The position numbers were made by a program, and so were the translations under genes. Below are positions 40,175 to 52,900 of a stretch of DNA of 64,000 nucleotides, piece after piece (within the stretch, counting starts at the first letter, position 1; each line of letters opens with the position of its first letter). The stretch is from contig NC_091012.1 in the NCBI RefSeq assembly GCF_041146395.1, positions 14,932,193-14,996,192 on the forward strand, given 5' to 3'. A model generated the notes under the pieces. The model was given only the letters and a program-made list of their open reading frames with translations, searched no databases and was not told where the DNA came from. This stretch comes from Eulemur rufifrons. Lineage: Eukaryota; Chordata; Mammalia; Primates; Lemuridae.

Positions 40175-40689
40175 TCTCTTGAAAGATTAGGGGATTGGCC
40201 CCATTTCCACATTAAAACAATTGTCTGGACCTGAGTAGGAGGCAGTGTCCATTAGGCTGGATAACAATCTTTCCCCAAATGATACCCCTGTTGCTTCCCT
40301 CAGCATGCACTTCAGTGTGGAGGGGACAGAGACAGTGACCATCCCATATGTTCCTCTTCCTGGGCAATTCCCAGGCCTCTTGTGATTTATTTTGGGACCA
40401 TGTGATGAAGTCCTTTCCAAAGAGAATGCAAGGCAGTGAAGGGACGGTATGAATTCTCCACACAGTTCTTCCATCTGTGTGGTTGGAAGCCGAAAAGCTC
40501 TGAGAGGGCAGAATCAGTAGAAGGAATCAGCAAAAATCCCCAAGTTTTCACTGAAAGAGAGATGCCAAGAAAATCTCTCTGACTTATGTGGGCCTGAAAT
40601 ATAATCAAGACACAAAACTTTCTTGTATAAAGCCATGGATATTTGATAGTTACCTGCTACCATGGTATAGCCTGTCCTGCCCTGCACTG
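40175..40689. other. Unassigned interval
   Basis: Open frames of 73-95 codons exist on the minus strand but none carries a recognisable motif. Could be an unrecognised old repeat. Confidence 0.35.
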
Positions 40690-40900
40690 AATAATGAAAT
40701 GGATAATAATAATAGTAGCAAATATCTATTGAGTGAGTCCTGTATTGAATTCTTAGGCATTGGATTAAATGCTCTCTATATAATACCTCGGTCTTCATAA
40801 TAATTCAGTTAGATACTGTTATTTTAACCATTTTAAAGGTGAGATTTAGAGAGCTTAGGTCATGTTTCTCATATGTGATTGAGCTAGGAATTTTGATGCC
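40690..40900 (-). mobile_element. MIR fragment
   Basis: GATAATAATAATAGTAGCAA, ATCTATTGAGTGAGTCCTGT, TTCATAATAATTCAGTTAGA and ATTTTAAAGGTGAGATTTAG AGAG is the antisense MIR order. Confidence 0.65.
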
Positions 40901-41210
40901 AAAACTTTCAGTAATCTCTTTTCTTTCATCTATTCTATATTGCCTCTCTGAACCTTTCTTCATCTGTAAAAAGTGAATAATTGTGTCAACTTTAAGGTCA
41001 GATATTAATTGCATAAAAAGACAGTTTGGATTTATTTTAAATTATTTGGATCAGTTTGAGGTTATGTGGAGAAATTTGCAATGGTTTAATGTACTTACAC
41101 CAGTCTGTACCAGACTCATATAGTGAGAATAATTTTGAGCTGGATTCTGCTGATATAGACAATATGGAACACCTTTGTACTTTTTTTTAAGTTTAGATTA
41201 CATAAATTCT

Positions 41211-41742
41211 TATTTTTAATTTTTAATTTTTTTTAATTTCAGCATATTACGGGGGTACAAAAGTTTAGGTTACACATATTGCCCTTGTCCTCTCACCCAG
41301 AATCAGAGCTTCAAGCATGTCCATCCCCTAGACGGTGCACATCGCACTCATTATGTAGGTATATACCCCTCCCCTCCCTTCCCCCCACATCTGCCTGACA
41401 CCCGATTAGTGTTATTCTCAAATGTGCTCTTAGGTGATGATCAGTGAAACCAATTTGCTGGTGAGTACATGTGGTGCTTATTTTTCCATTCTTGAGATAC
41501 TTCACTTAGTAGAATGGGTTCCAGCTCTTTCCAGGAAAATACAAGAGGTGCTATATTGCCATTGATTTTTGTGGCCGAGTAGTATTCCATGGTATACATA
41601 TATGACATTTTATTAATCCACTAATGTATCAATGGTCACTTGAGATGTTTCCACATCTTTGCAATTGTGAATTGTGCTGCTATAAACATTCGAGTGCAGA
41701 TGACTTTTTTATGGCATGTCTGTTGTTCTTTTGGGTAGATGC
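41211..41742 (-). mobile_element. L1 tail, antisense, left arm of a head-to-head pair
   Basis: A T-rich start, then TTTCAGCATATTACGGGGGT, ACAAAAGTTTAGGTTACACA, the 3' UTR and the end of ORF2 up to TTTTGGGTAGATGC. The L1 is on the minus strand and its truncated 5' end touches the 5'-truncated start of a plus-strand L1 at 41743, with no spacer. The 3' UTR carries one copy of the duplicated unit. Confidence 0.9.
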
Positions 41743-43421
41743 ATAAATGTAATTCACCACACAAATAGAAGCAAAAACAGAGACCATGTTATCCTCTGAA
41801 TAGATGCAGAAAAAGCACTGGATAAAATTGAACACCCTTTTGTGATAGGAACGCTTAACAAAATAGGCAGAGATGGGCCCTACCTAAAAATGATGCAAGC
41901 CATATATGACAAACACACAGCTGGCATCATATTGAAGAGGGAAAAATTGAAAGCATTTCCACTTAGAACTGGAACCAGAAAAGGTTGCCCACTGTCCCCA
42001 GTGCTATCCACCATAGTGCTGGAAGTCCTTGTCAGAGCAATCAAGACAGAGAACAGAATCAAGGGTGTCCAAATGGGGACAGAAGAGAACAAACTCTCAC
42101 TCTTTGGTGAGGATATATTACATCTAGAAAACCCCAAGGATTCAACAAAAAGATTCCTGGAATTGATAAATGAATTCAGTAAAGTCTCAGGATACAAAAT
42201 CTATACACACAAATCAGAGGCACTCATATATGCCAATAATAGTCAAAGTGAGAAACAAATCAAAGACTCAATAAGCTTCACAATAGCAACAAAGAAAATA
42301 AAGTACCTAGGAATGTATTTAACTAAGGAGGTAGAAGACTTCCACAGGGAGAACTATGAAACACTGAGGAAAGATATAGCAGAGCACATAAACAGGTAGA
42401 AAACCATACCATGCTCATGGATCAGAACAATCAACATTTTTAAAATGTCTTACTTCCCAAAGGGATCTACAGATTGAATGCAATCCCTATTAAGTTGCCA
42501 ACATCATTTTTCACATATATATAAAAAATAATTTTACACTTTTTATGAAACCAGAGAAGACCCCATTTAGCAAAAGCAATTTTAGGCAATAAGAAAAAAA
42601 TGGGAGGTATTAATTTACCAGACTTCAAACTATACTACAAGGCTGTGGTTATTAAATCAGCTTGGTGTTGGCACAAGAACAGGGACATAGACCAGTGGAA
42701 CACAACTGACAATCCAGATATAAAACCATCCTCATATAGCCATCTAAGCTTTGAGAGCAGACAAAATAAACACCGGGGAAAAGAATCATTATTCAATAGA
42801 TGGTGCTGTGAAAACTGGATAGCCACATGTAGAAGACTGAAACAAGACCCACACCTTTCACCTCTCACAAAAATCAACTGATGGTGGGTAACAGACTTAA
42901 ACCTAAGGTGTGAAACTATAAGAATTCTAGAAGAAAATATTGTAAAAATTCTTATAGTTATTGGTGTAGGCAAAGAATTTATGAAGAAGATCCCAAAAGC
43001 AATTACACCATCAACAAATATAAATCAGACCTGGTCAAATTAAAAAGCTTCTGCACAGCCTGAGGAACTGTCATGAGAGCAAACAGACAACCTACAGAAA
43101 GGGAGAAAATTTTTGCACGCTACACATTGAATAAAGGGCTGATAACTAGAATCTATCCCAAGAATGGAAAAATAAGCACCACATGTACTCATCATCAGAT
43201 TGGTTTCACTGATCATCACCTAAGGGCACATGTAGGAATAACATTAAGTGGGTGTCTGGCAAATGTGGGGGTGAAGGGGATGGGTGTATACATACATAAT
43301 GAGTGTGTTGGGCACTGTCTAGAGGATGGACACGGTTGAAGCTCTGATTCGGGGGTGGGGCACAAAGGCAATATATGTAACCTAAACTTTTGTACCGCCA
43401 TAATATGCTAAAATAAAAATA
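41743..43421 (+). mobile_element. L1, sense, right arm of the head-to-head pair, internally deleted
   Basis: Begins at ATAAATGTAATTCACCACAC (INVIHH of the reverse transcriptase) and runs to the 3' UTR. The catalytic FADD motif is altered: [13 protein letters not shown] replaces [14 protein letters not shown] near 42099-42135, so this copy could not encode active reverse transcriptase. At about 43157 the text jumps from ACTAGAATCTAT to CCCAAGAATGGAAAAATAAG, skipping about 620 bases present in the full-length copy. The tail is a weak AAAATAAAAATAA. AGATTACATAAATTCT (41195-41210) and AGATTGCATATTCT (43422-43435) could be an imperfect target duplication around both arms. Confidence 0.88.
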
Positions 43422-43435
43422 AGATTGCATATTCT

Positions 43436-44220
43436 ACTGTTGCTCTGTGGAGTGTTCTCTATACATCTGTCAAGTTTAATTGCTTTATATAGTTTTCATA
43501 TTCTCTCTTTTCTTATTAATAATTTGACTGGGTTTATTATAATTGAAAGAGAAATATGGAACTATCCTAGTATTAGTATATGGCCGTCTATTTCTTAAAT
43601 TCTGTCAATGGTTTCATTGTATATTTGAGAAACTTGATATTAGAAAAACTATATATAATATATATGTATTATTTTCATAGGTTCCCAGTGTATGACTCTT
43701 TTATTATTTAATGTCCTTCATTGTCTCTTGTGACTATTTTGACTTGAATTTTATTTTATAAAATATAACATTCTCACTTAAAATGTAATGTGCCTAATAT
43801 AATTTTGACCTCGATTGTTCTCATATGGTTAATATTTTCTTTGTATGTCTTTTTGTATCTTGCCAACTGTAGTCTATTGTTTTCAGTAGATATAAAGATA
43901 CATCTCTTGTAGACAGAATATAGTTTTTAATCCCTGTATTCAATTTTGTCTTGGCTGGGAATGCTAGTGCATAAATATTTACATAATGTTCACAAAGGAA
44001 AGGACTTACTATTTCCCTAGGATTAATTGTTTTATTTAACTATTATCACTATTTTGTCTTTCTTTCCCTCTCCTTTTGTCCTGCTTTGTGTCCCATTGCT
44101 TTTTCATGATATGCTTTGGTTATTTTCTCACTTTCTTTCATGTATCTCTATAAATATTTTCTTTATGTTTAATCTGAGAATAACCTATACCTTTTGAAGA
44201 TACAACATATGTTAAACTGG
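43436..44220 (-). mobile_element. Ancient L1 (L1M-type) fragment, antisense
   Basis: CATCTGTCAAGTTTAATTGC, AATGTCCTTCATTGTCTCTT, GTGACTATTTTGACTTGAAT and CATCTCTTGTAGACAGAATA TAG follow the familiar antisense text of old L1s (GTCCTTCTTTGTCTCTAGT, TGTCTGATATTAGTATAG, TCTCTTGTAGACAGCATATAG). Strongly diverged. Confidence 0.65.
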
Positions 44221-44871
44221 TAACAACTTAACTTCAGTTGAATACAAAAATTCTTTCTCTTTACATCTGCCCATAACTTTATGTCATTAATGTCAATAAT
44301 TATATATTTTATATTGTATATCTATTAACAGATGGAAATGATTATTTTATGATTTTGTCGTTTAAATTTTATACATAATTAAATTGTTTTATGTACCATC
44401 ATTTTAATACTACAGGATTTTATTTTTGACATGCACATATCTTTCCCAGGGAGTTACATATTTGTCATAGAAGATAGAAACCAGTCTTTGCAAAGACCCC
44501 AAGAAGAAGATGTTTGGACATATGTGCCAATAGATTGATTCCCTTTTGAAAGAGAATCCAGGAGATGAGATTTTGAAACAGACATCATGCTGTATCAGGG
44601 AGGAGTAAGAGCTTTGGTGGGTAATCGTAACAAAGTTTCATTGCACTTCTATGAGGTTCTTGGCATTGTGCTTATCTGGGGTGCTATAAACTACTAACCA
44701 ATTATCAGTTCTCAAAAAGTCTTTTCTATAAGTATATTTTTAAGTTTATACATCTATAATGAAAGTAAGACCTGTCGTATTCTACTGTGCTTTCTTGCTA
44801 GACTGGTTGGTATAATTTTATATATTCAATTTGTGAAGTATATCCACCTCAGTCTAGTCAGTGAGATAATT
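44221..44871. other. AT-rich interval before the zinc-finger exon
   Basis: Probably the intron that preceded the zinc-finger exon. No KRAB-A or KRAB-B box exon recognised. Confidence 0.4.
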
Positions 44872-45870
<999 letters not shown>

Positions 45871-46477
45871 AAACAATAAGTATCAAACAATACCATATCA
45901 AACAAAACCATATACCATATCAAACAATAAAGTTTTGATACATAATAACTTACATATATAGTAAATTTGAAAAACATTAATCAAAAATCAAGTCTAAGTC
46001 AATATCAGAGTATTCAAAGTATAATGCACTAAGACACTAACACTTTCTCACATTACTCTAAATCTGGTTGTTGATTATAGAGAATAATTCAACTAAAATA
46101 GTTTCATAATTTATTTGCATGTAACTGTAAAAAAGGTCATAGATTTTTTGAGAGTTATAATAAAACCTCTAAAGTATACTTTTTGGTCAGAGTGGGTTAA
46201 CAAAAGTAATATCATGATTTTTTGCATCTTTCAACAAGCAACTATTGATGTAATTCAGCTCTCAAAGCACTACATGCTCTGATATTATTCCTAGTATTTT
46301 TGTGTAAGAGTGTGGTTAACTGTTGCTACACAAGGGCTATTAGAAGTCTTTCTATATTTGGTGGGCATCATTCATGTACTTTTCTATGGAAAATAAAAAA
46401 CACTGAAATGTATGAAGTGGAGAGGTGCTTTGTGGTTGACTTATAACAGTATTTCAAGTGCTGCATGATATAGGTAT
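45871..46477. other. Unassigned interval before the full-length L1
   Basis: AT-rich, possibly the decayed 3' UTR of the zinc-finger relic. A local CATATCAAACAATA repeat occurs at 45885-45935. Confidence 0.4.
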
Positions 46478-46971
46478 ACAAGCTGGGGAGAGATCAAAGA
46501 TGGCGGAGTGGTGGTGACGGCCTGAATCTGCGCTCCTGGGAAGGAAGGCATCGATCCGGACCTGCCACAACGCTAGAAGACCGCTCCCACACAGGAACAG
46601 CGGTGTGAATCCACGGAGAATCAGCGTGGGACAAACAGAGCGAGTGAGGTCTGAGGTGAACAAAAATTGGGAACGCGGGACAGACACTAGCCAGCGGAGC
46701 GCGGGTCGGATACACCCGCCCCCAGCCGGGGCGGGTGCAGCCTCTCGGGAAAGCGGCTTGCCCTCCGCTCCCAATTGAACAGAGCCCTGACCCAGGCCAG
46801 CACAGAATCACTGAGGGATACGTGGCGCATTGGAGACAGGAGGCTTTTTTTGAGAAATTACCTTAGAACCTGGGGGATCTCAGCTGAGACAGCGCTTGGC
46901 GAGGAGGGACGGATCTGCCCCAGGGCAGAAAAACACAAAAGACTCCCGGACAGCAAATAGCGTTGTACCCC

Positions 46972-47360
46972 GTGCTGCCTTTTTCGGCAGTTCTCCAGCC
47001 GGTCACCCCCGGTGCGTGTCCTTGCTGGCCAGCCCCTGGGCAGTGGCGGTCTCTGCCTGCCGGGGAGCCGGTCCCCTCCAGCCCCGGAGCTTGGCAGGCG
47101 CCATCTTGAAAGCGAGAGCGAAACGGCTCGGGAGCCAAAAAGTGCCCAGCGGCTCTTTCTGCCGGTGCTGACTTTTTCGGCGGTTCTCTAGCCGGTCACC
47201 CCCGGTGCGTGTCCTTGCTGGCCAGCCCCTGGGCAGTGGCGGTCTCTGCCTGCCGGGGAGCCGGTCCCCTCCGGCCCCGGAGCTCGGCAGGCGCCATCTT
47301 GAAAGCGAGGGCGAAACCGCTCGGGAGCCATAAAGTGCCGAGCGGCTCTCTCTGCCCGGC
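46972..47360 (+). repeat. Tandem 193-base unit within the L1 5' UTR
   Basis: Unit 1 starts GTGCTGCCTTTTTCGGCAGT and unit 2 GTGCTGACTTTTTCGGCGGT. Both continue TCACCCCCGGTGCGTGTCCT, CTGCCTGCCGGGGAGCCGGT and GCCATCTTGAAAGCGAG to AGCGGCTCT. They differ by only a few bases, so the duplication is recent relative to the element family. Confidence 0.95.
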
Positions 47361-48039
47361 GCCCTCTGCTGGTCTCTGAACCAACGCCAGGAGTACGGGA
47401 TATGCTGGGGCCGCGCTCGGGGTGAAGGGGCAGAGCTGCGCTAAGGCAAAAAAAAAAAAAAAAAAAACACGAACAAGAAGAATAGGCTCGCCGAACTGTA
47501 TATTTTATTCTTGGTAAATTTCTTCTGGGTTTTGTTTGTTTGTGTTTGTGTTTGTTTTTGTTTTTTGGGGGTTTTTTCTTTTTTTTTCTTTCCTTTTCTT
47601 TTCTTTTTCTTTTTTTTTCCGGCGGCGGACAGCCTCGGCGGGCACCTTTGCCCTCTGGGTCTCTGGCTGCCGCGCCTTTTTGAGCGCGGAGGTTGGATCC
47701 CCACCACCCTCGGAGCTGTGCGGGCGCGCAGACGCCATCTTGAAATCCACTGCGAAACCGCCCGGGACCCAGCCGGGCGAGCGTGAAGGGGCGGAGCTGC
47801 GCTAAGGCGTAAAAACAAAAACATCTAATGGCCGCTCCGGACCCAGCCGAGCGGAAGTGAAGGGGCAGAGCTGTGCTAAGGCATAAAACAAACAAACAAA
47901 CAAACAAACAAAAAAACATTGAGTCGCTGAATTATATACTTCAGATTTGTGTATCTTTCTGCCTTGCGGTGTGGTGAAGTGCTATGTAGTTTGTTTTTGT
48001 TCATTTTTGTTGGCGTTTTTGGTGTTTTTTGGTTTGGCT

Positions 48040-48235
48040 TTTTGCGTTTCTTTTCTTTTCTTTTTTTTTTTTTTCTTTTTTTTTTTTTTCTTTTTCTTTC
48101 TTTCTTTTTCTTCTTTTTTTTCTTTTCTCTTTGGTTTTCTCCTCTTTCTTTTCTTTCTTTCCTTTTCTTTTTTCTTTTTTTTTCTTTTTTTTTTTTCTCT
48201 TCTCTTTCTCCTCTCTTTTTGCCTTCTAACTAGGG
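48040..48235 (+). repeat. Pyrimidine tract in the L1 5' UTR
   Basis: Almost 200 bases of T with interspersed C and very few purines (TTTTCTTTTCTTTTTTTTTT-type). A shorter, similar tract lies at 47570-47620. On the minus strand it produces lysine-rich open frames that are not genes. Confidence 0.9.
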
Positions 48236-48948
48236 ACCCACGGTGAGCTTCGGAACGGGCCAGGTCCCTGGCTCTGGTACATACCGGATCCTGAGTAGTC
48301 ACCCCCAGGGCCGGAGATCTGCGGGCACGCAATTGCCACTCTAGGGCCCACAGCCAAGTCACTGCGGAGCAATAGGGTACCAAGAGGCTCCCTGGATGGC
48401 CCTCTCCCCTGGTCCACGGACCTTATATGGATCCCTGCCCAAGTGTAAACACTGAATACTTCTCCAGAAGCGAGAGTGTGGAACCTGATCCCTGGGGACA
48501 TTGGGCCAAGACAGACTTTTGCCCGTGGGAGCTACAGCAACTGGGGCGCTGAGCAAGCAAAGTCACCGTCCTCCCCCCATAGCTAGTATCTTGCTGGCAG
48601 ATAGAGTCAGAAACCTCCCCTATAGAGGAAGAACCAAAGGGAAACAAACAAACAAACAAAGAGAATTTCGGTCTACTATTAGTGTGGACCCTGCCTGCCT
48701 TCTGAAAGACCACAACACAGTGTCCTAACTCACCAAAGCGGTCCTGGATCACTCCAATCCTCTAGGATTGGACCCATCGGAAGCAGTCCCCCAACGGAAA
48801 CAGAAAAATCTCTGAACAATACACAACAGTCTCCCCCTCTTGCCAAAAGAAGCAACATACCTAGACTGTTTCACAGCCTAAGAATAGAACACAAAGAGTC
48901 CTGTTAACCAGACTAAACCTATAAGTAAAGATCCAACGACAAATCTAG

Positions 48949-49929
48949 ATGGGAAGGGCCCAGCAAAAAAACATTGAGAGCAAAAAGAATCAAATGGAAA
49001 GCTCATCCCCAAAGAGAAATACCAGCTCCCAACCATTTGACACAAACCAGACTCAAAACACCAACATGTCACAGGAAGAATTCCAATTATGGATTATAAA
49101 CAAGCTGAATAATATACAAGAATCAATGGATAAACAACACAAGGAAAACACAAAAAAAATACAGGATTTGGAGGAAAAATTCACTAAAGAAATTGAAATA
49201 TTGAAGAAAAACCAAACTGAACTCCTAGAAGTGAAGAATTCACTCAGAGAGCTACAAAACACTGTGGAAAGTCTCAAGAGCAGGGTAGATCAAACAGAGG
49301 AAAGAATCTCAGAAATTGAAGATAACTCCTTCCAACTAAATAAGTCAGTCACAGAGATAGATCGAAAAAGTAAGAGAAATGATCTGAGTCTTCAAGAAAT
49401 GTGGGATTATGTGAAGAAACCTAACTTGAGAGTTATTGGCATTCCTGAGGGTGAAGAAGATAACAAGCAAGGGTTGGACAAGCTATTTGAAGACATAATC
49501 GAGGAAAATTTTCCAGGCCTTGCCAATACTCTAGACATACAGATTCAAGAAGCTCAAAGGACCCCTGGGAGATTCATAGCAAATAGGAAAACACCACGCC
49601 ACATAGTCATCAGGCTGACCAAAATATCCACTAAAGAGTCACTTCTCCGAGCTGTAAGGAGAAAGAAAGAAGTAACTTACAAAGGAAAACCCATCAGAAT
49701 TACGCCAGATTTCTGAGCTGAAACCTTACAAGCAAGAAGAGGTTGGGGACCCATTTTCACGCTTCTGAAACAGAATAATGCCCAGCCTAGAATCTTGTAC
49801 CCAGCTAAGCTAAGTTTTCTATACGAATGAGAAATCAAGACATTCTCAGATAAACAAAGGTTGAGGGAATTCACCAAGACAAGACCAGCCCTCCAAGAAG
49901 TACTCAAAAGAGAATTATACACGGATTAG
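48949..49929 (+). pseudogene. L1 ORF1, RNA-binding chaperone, two in-frame stops
   Basis: ORF1p coats L1 RNA as a coiled-coil trimer. The ATG at 48949 opens MGRAQQKNIESKKNQ. A heptad-type region follows (about residues 40-140: QLWIINKLNNIQESM, ELLEVKNSLREL, RISEIEDNS). The RRM-like region has SLQEMWDYVKKPNLRVIGIP, and the C-terminal domain starts at NFPGLAN and IQIQEAQRTP. The frame stops at TGA 49714-49716, where relatives have Ser (TCA), and again at TGA 49828-49830, where a Gly codon is expected. Between and beyond these the frame stays open (AETLQARRGWGPIF) to the natural TAG at 49927-49929, giving 326 codons, close to the usual primate length. The first 255 residues could be translated, but they lack most of the C-terminal domain, so loss of chaperone function is inferred. 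Confidence 0.93.
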
Positions 49930-49992
49930 CACAAGAAAGATCCACGAATGTAAAACTACTCAAGAGCTAAAGATGAAATTCCAGATACCACA

Positions 49993-52900
49993 ATAGCCCA
50001 GGAGAGAAAACATCACAATGAAGTTCTACCCAACAAGCTGAACAAAAAACTGTCTCACCTATCAGTTTTCTCAATAAATGTGAATGGCTTGAACTCCCCG
50101 CTCAAGAGACATAGACTGGCCCAATGGATAAAAAAATACAATCCAAGTATCTGCTGTCTTCAAGAAACTCACCTAACCTGCAAAGATGCATTTAGACTGA
50201 AAATAAAAGGATGGAAATCGATATTTCAAGCAAATGGTAACCAAAAGAAAGCTGGTGTGGCAATCTTAATTTCCAATAACTTAGCTTTCAAACCAACAAA
50301 AATAATAAAAGACAAAGATGGCTACTACATACTGATTAAAGGCACAATTCATCAAGAAGCCATGAATATACTCAATATATATGCACCCAACCTAGGTGCA
50401 CCTAGATTCATAAAGCAAACCCTACTAGATCTGAACCAAATGAGAGATAAGAATACTGTAATAGCTGGAGACTTTAACACCCCACTGACAATACAGGACA
50501 GATCCTCTAAACAGAAAATAAACAAAGACATAATGGACCTCAATAGAATGCTAGAACAAATGGGCATGGCTGACATCTATAGGACATTCTACCCAAAGTC
50601 CACAGAATATACATTCTTCTCATCAGCTCACGGGACATTCTCTAAGATTGACCATGTCCTAGGTCATAAATCATGTCTTCAAAAATTCAAAAAAATAGAA
50701 ATTATACCATGCATCTTCTCAGATCACAGCGGAATAAAAGTAACAATGATCACAAACAGAAACCCTCACTCTTACTCAAAGTCATGGAAGCTAAATAACC
50801 TTCTCCTGAATAATTATTCTATAAAAGAAGAAATCAAGATGGAAATCAAAAATTTCTTTGAATTAAATGACAATGGAGATACAACTTATCAAAATCTATG
50901 GGATGCAGCTAAAGCAGTCCTGAGAGGAAAATTCATATCCATAAATGCCTATATCAAAAAGACAGAAAACATGCAAATAGACAACCTAACGAATAGACTC
51001 AAAGAACTGGAGAAAGAAGAACAGAACGATCCCAAACCCAGCAGAAGGCGAGAAATTACTAAGATCAAATCAGAACTAAATGAAAAGGACAACAAAGAAA
51101 CTATAAGGGAAATTAATAAAACAAAAAGTTGGTTCTTTGAAAAGATAAACAAAATAGACACACCTCTGGCTAGACTAACCAAGAGCACAAAAGTAAAATC
51201 TCTAATAACCTCCATTAGGAACATGAAAGGAGAAATCACAACCGATGCTACAGAGATACAAGATATCATCTATGAATTCTACAAAAATCTTTATGCACAC
51301 AAACTGGAGAACGTGGAGGAAATGGACAAATTTTTAGAAACACATAGTCTTCCCAGGCTCAACCAGGAAGAAATAGAGTACCTGAACAGACCAATATCAA
51401 GAACTGAAATCGAAACAGCAATAAAAAACCTTCCCAAAAAGAAAAGCCCTGGTCCAGATGGGTTCACACCTGAATTTTACCATACATACAAAGAAGAACT
51501 GGTGCCCATCCTACATAAACTACTCTCCAATATTGAGAAGGATGGAGTTCTCCCTAACACGTTCTACCAAGCCAATATAACATTAATACCAAAACCTGGA
51601 AAGGACACAACAAAAATAGAGAACTACAGACCAATTTCCCTCATGAATATAGATGCAAAAATTTTCAATAAAATACTAGCAAATCGAATCCAAGTACTTA
51701 TCAAAAAAGTAATCCACCACGACCAAGTGGGCTTCATCCCCAAGATGCAGGGGTGGTTCAACATACGTAAATCTATAAATGTAATTCACCACATAAATAG
51801 AAGCAAAAACAAAAACCATATGATACTCTCATTAGATGCAGAAAAAGCATTTGACAACATTCAACACCCTTTTATGATAAAAACGCTTAACAAAATAGGC
51901 ATTGATGGAACCTACCTAAAAATGATACAAGCCATATATGACAAACCCACAGCCAACATCATACTGAATGGGGAAAAACTGAAAGCACTCCCACTTAGAA
52001 CTGGAACCAGACAGGGCTGCCCATTGTCTCCATTACTTTTCAACATAGTATTGGACGTCCTTGCGAGAGCTATCAGGCAAGAGAGCAGAATCAAGGGAGT
52101 CCAAATAGGGAAGGAAGAGATCAAACTCTCACTTTTTGCTGATGATATGATGTTATATCTGGAAAACCCCCAGGATTCAACCATGAGACTCCTGGAATTG
52201 ATTAACGAATACAGCAAAGTCTCAGGCTACAAAATTAATATACACAAATCAGAGGCATTTATATATGCCAATAACAGTCAATCGGAAAACCAAATTAAAG
52301 ACTCAATACCCTTCAAAATAGCAACAAAGAAAATAAAATATCTAGGTATATATCTAACTAAAGAGGTAAAGGACCTCTATAAGGAAAACTATGAAACACT
52401 GAGAAAAGAAATAGCAGAACTTGCAAATAGATGGAAAAATATACCATGCTCGTGGATCGGAAGAATCAACATTGTTAAAATGTCTATACTACCCAAAGTG
52501 ATCTACAGATTCAATGCAATCCCTATTAAATTGCCAACATCATTCTTTACAGACATAGAGAAAATAATTATACACTTTGTATGGAATCAAAGAAGACCCC
52601 GTATAGCAAAAGCAATTTTAAGCAACAAAAACAAAATGGGAGGTATTAATTTGCCAGACCTCAAACTATACTACAAGGCCGTGGTTCTTAAAACAGCCTG
52701 GTATTGGCACAAGTGCAGGGACACAGACCAGTGGAACACAACAGAAAATCCAAATATAGAACCATCCTCATATAGTCACCTAATTTTCGACAAAGCGGGA
52801 AAGAATATACTCTGGGGACAAGAATCCCTATTCAACAAATGGTGCTGGGAGAATTGGTTAGCCACTTGTAGAAGACTGAAACAGGACCCACAGCTTTCAC

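Larger units (their letters stand above)
46485..48948 (+). promoter_or_regulatory. L1 5' UTR / internal promoter with tandem modules
   Basis: L1 5' UTRs hold an internal RNA polymerase II promoter. GATGGCGGAG near the start contains a CCATCTT/AAGATGGC core, which in human L1 is the YY1 site that sets the start. Visible architecture: two tandem 193-base GC-rich units (46972-47164, 47165-about 47360), each with GCCATCTTGAAAGCGAG; a related unit near 47695-47780; three copies of GTGAAGGGGCAGAGCTGC-type text (47422, 47783, 47857), each followed by an A-rich run; and long T/pyrimidine tracts (47510-47620, 48040-48235). Repeated AAGATGGC cores in the units (on the antisense strand) suggest amplified promoter elements. 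Confidence 0.85.

Noticed and set aside
41842..42399. 185-codon reverse-transcriptase-like frame as a separate gene
   Set aside because: It is the ORF2 middle of the 41743-43421 L1 arm, with the catalytic FADD changed to FGED.
47947..48383. Phe-rich and Lys-rich open frames in the pyrimidine tract
   Set aside because: Pure by-products of T/C-rich DNA and its complement within the L1 5' UTR.
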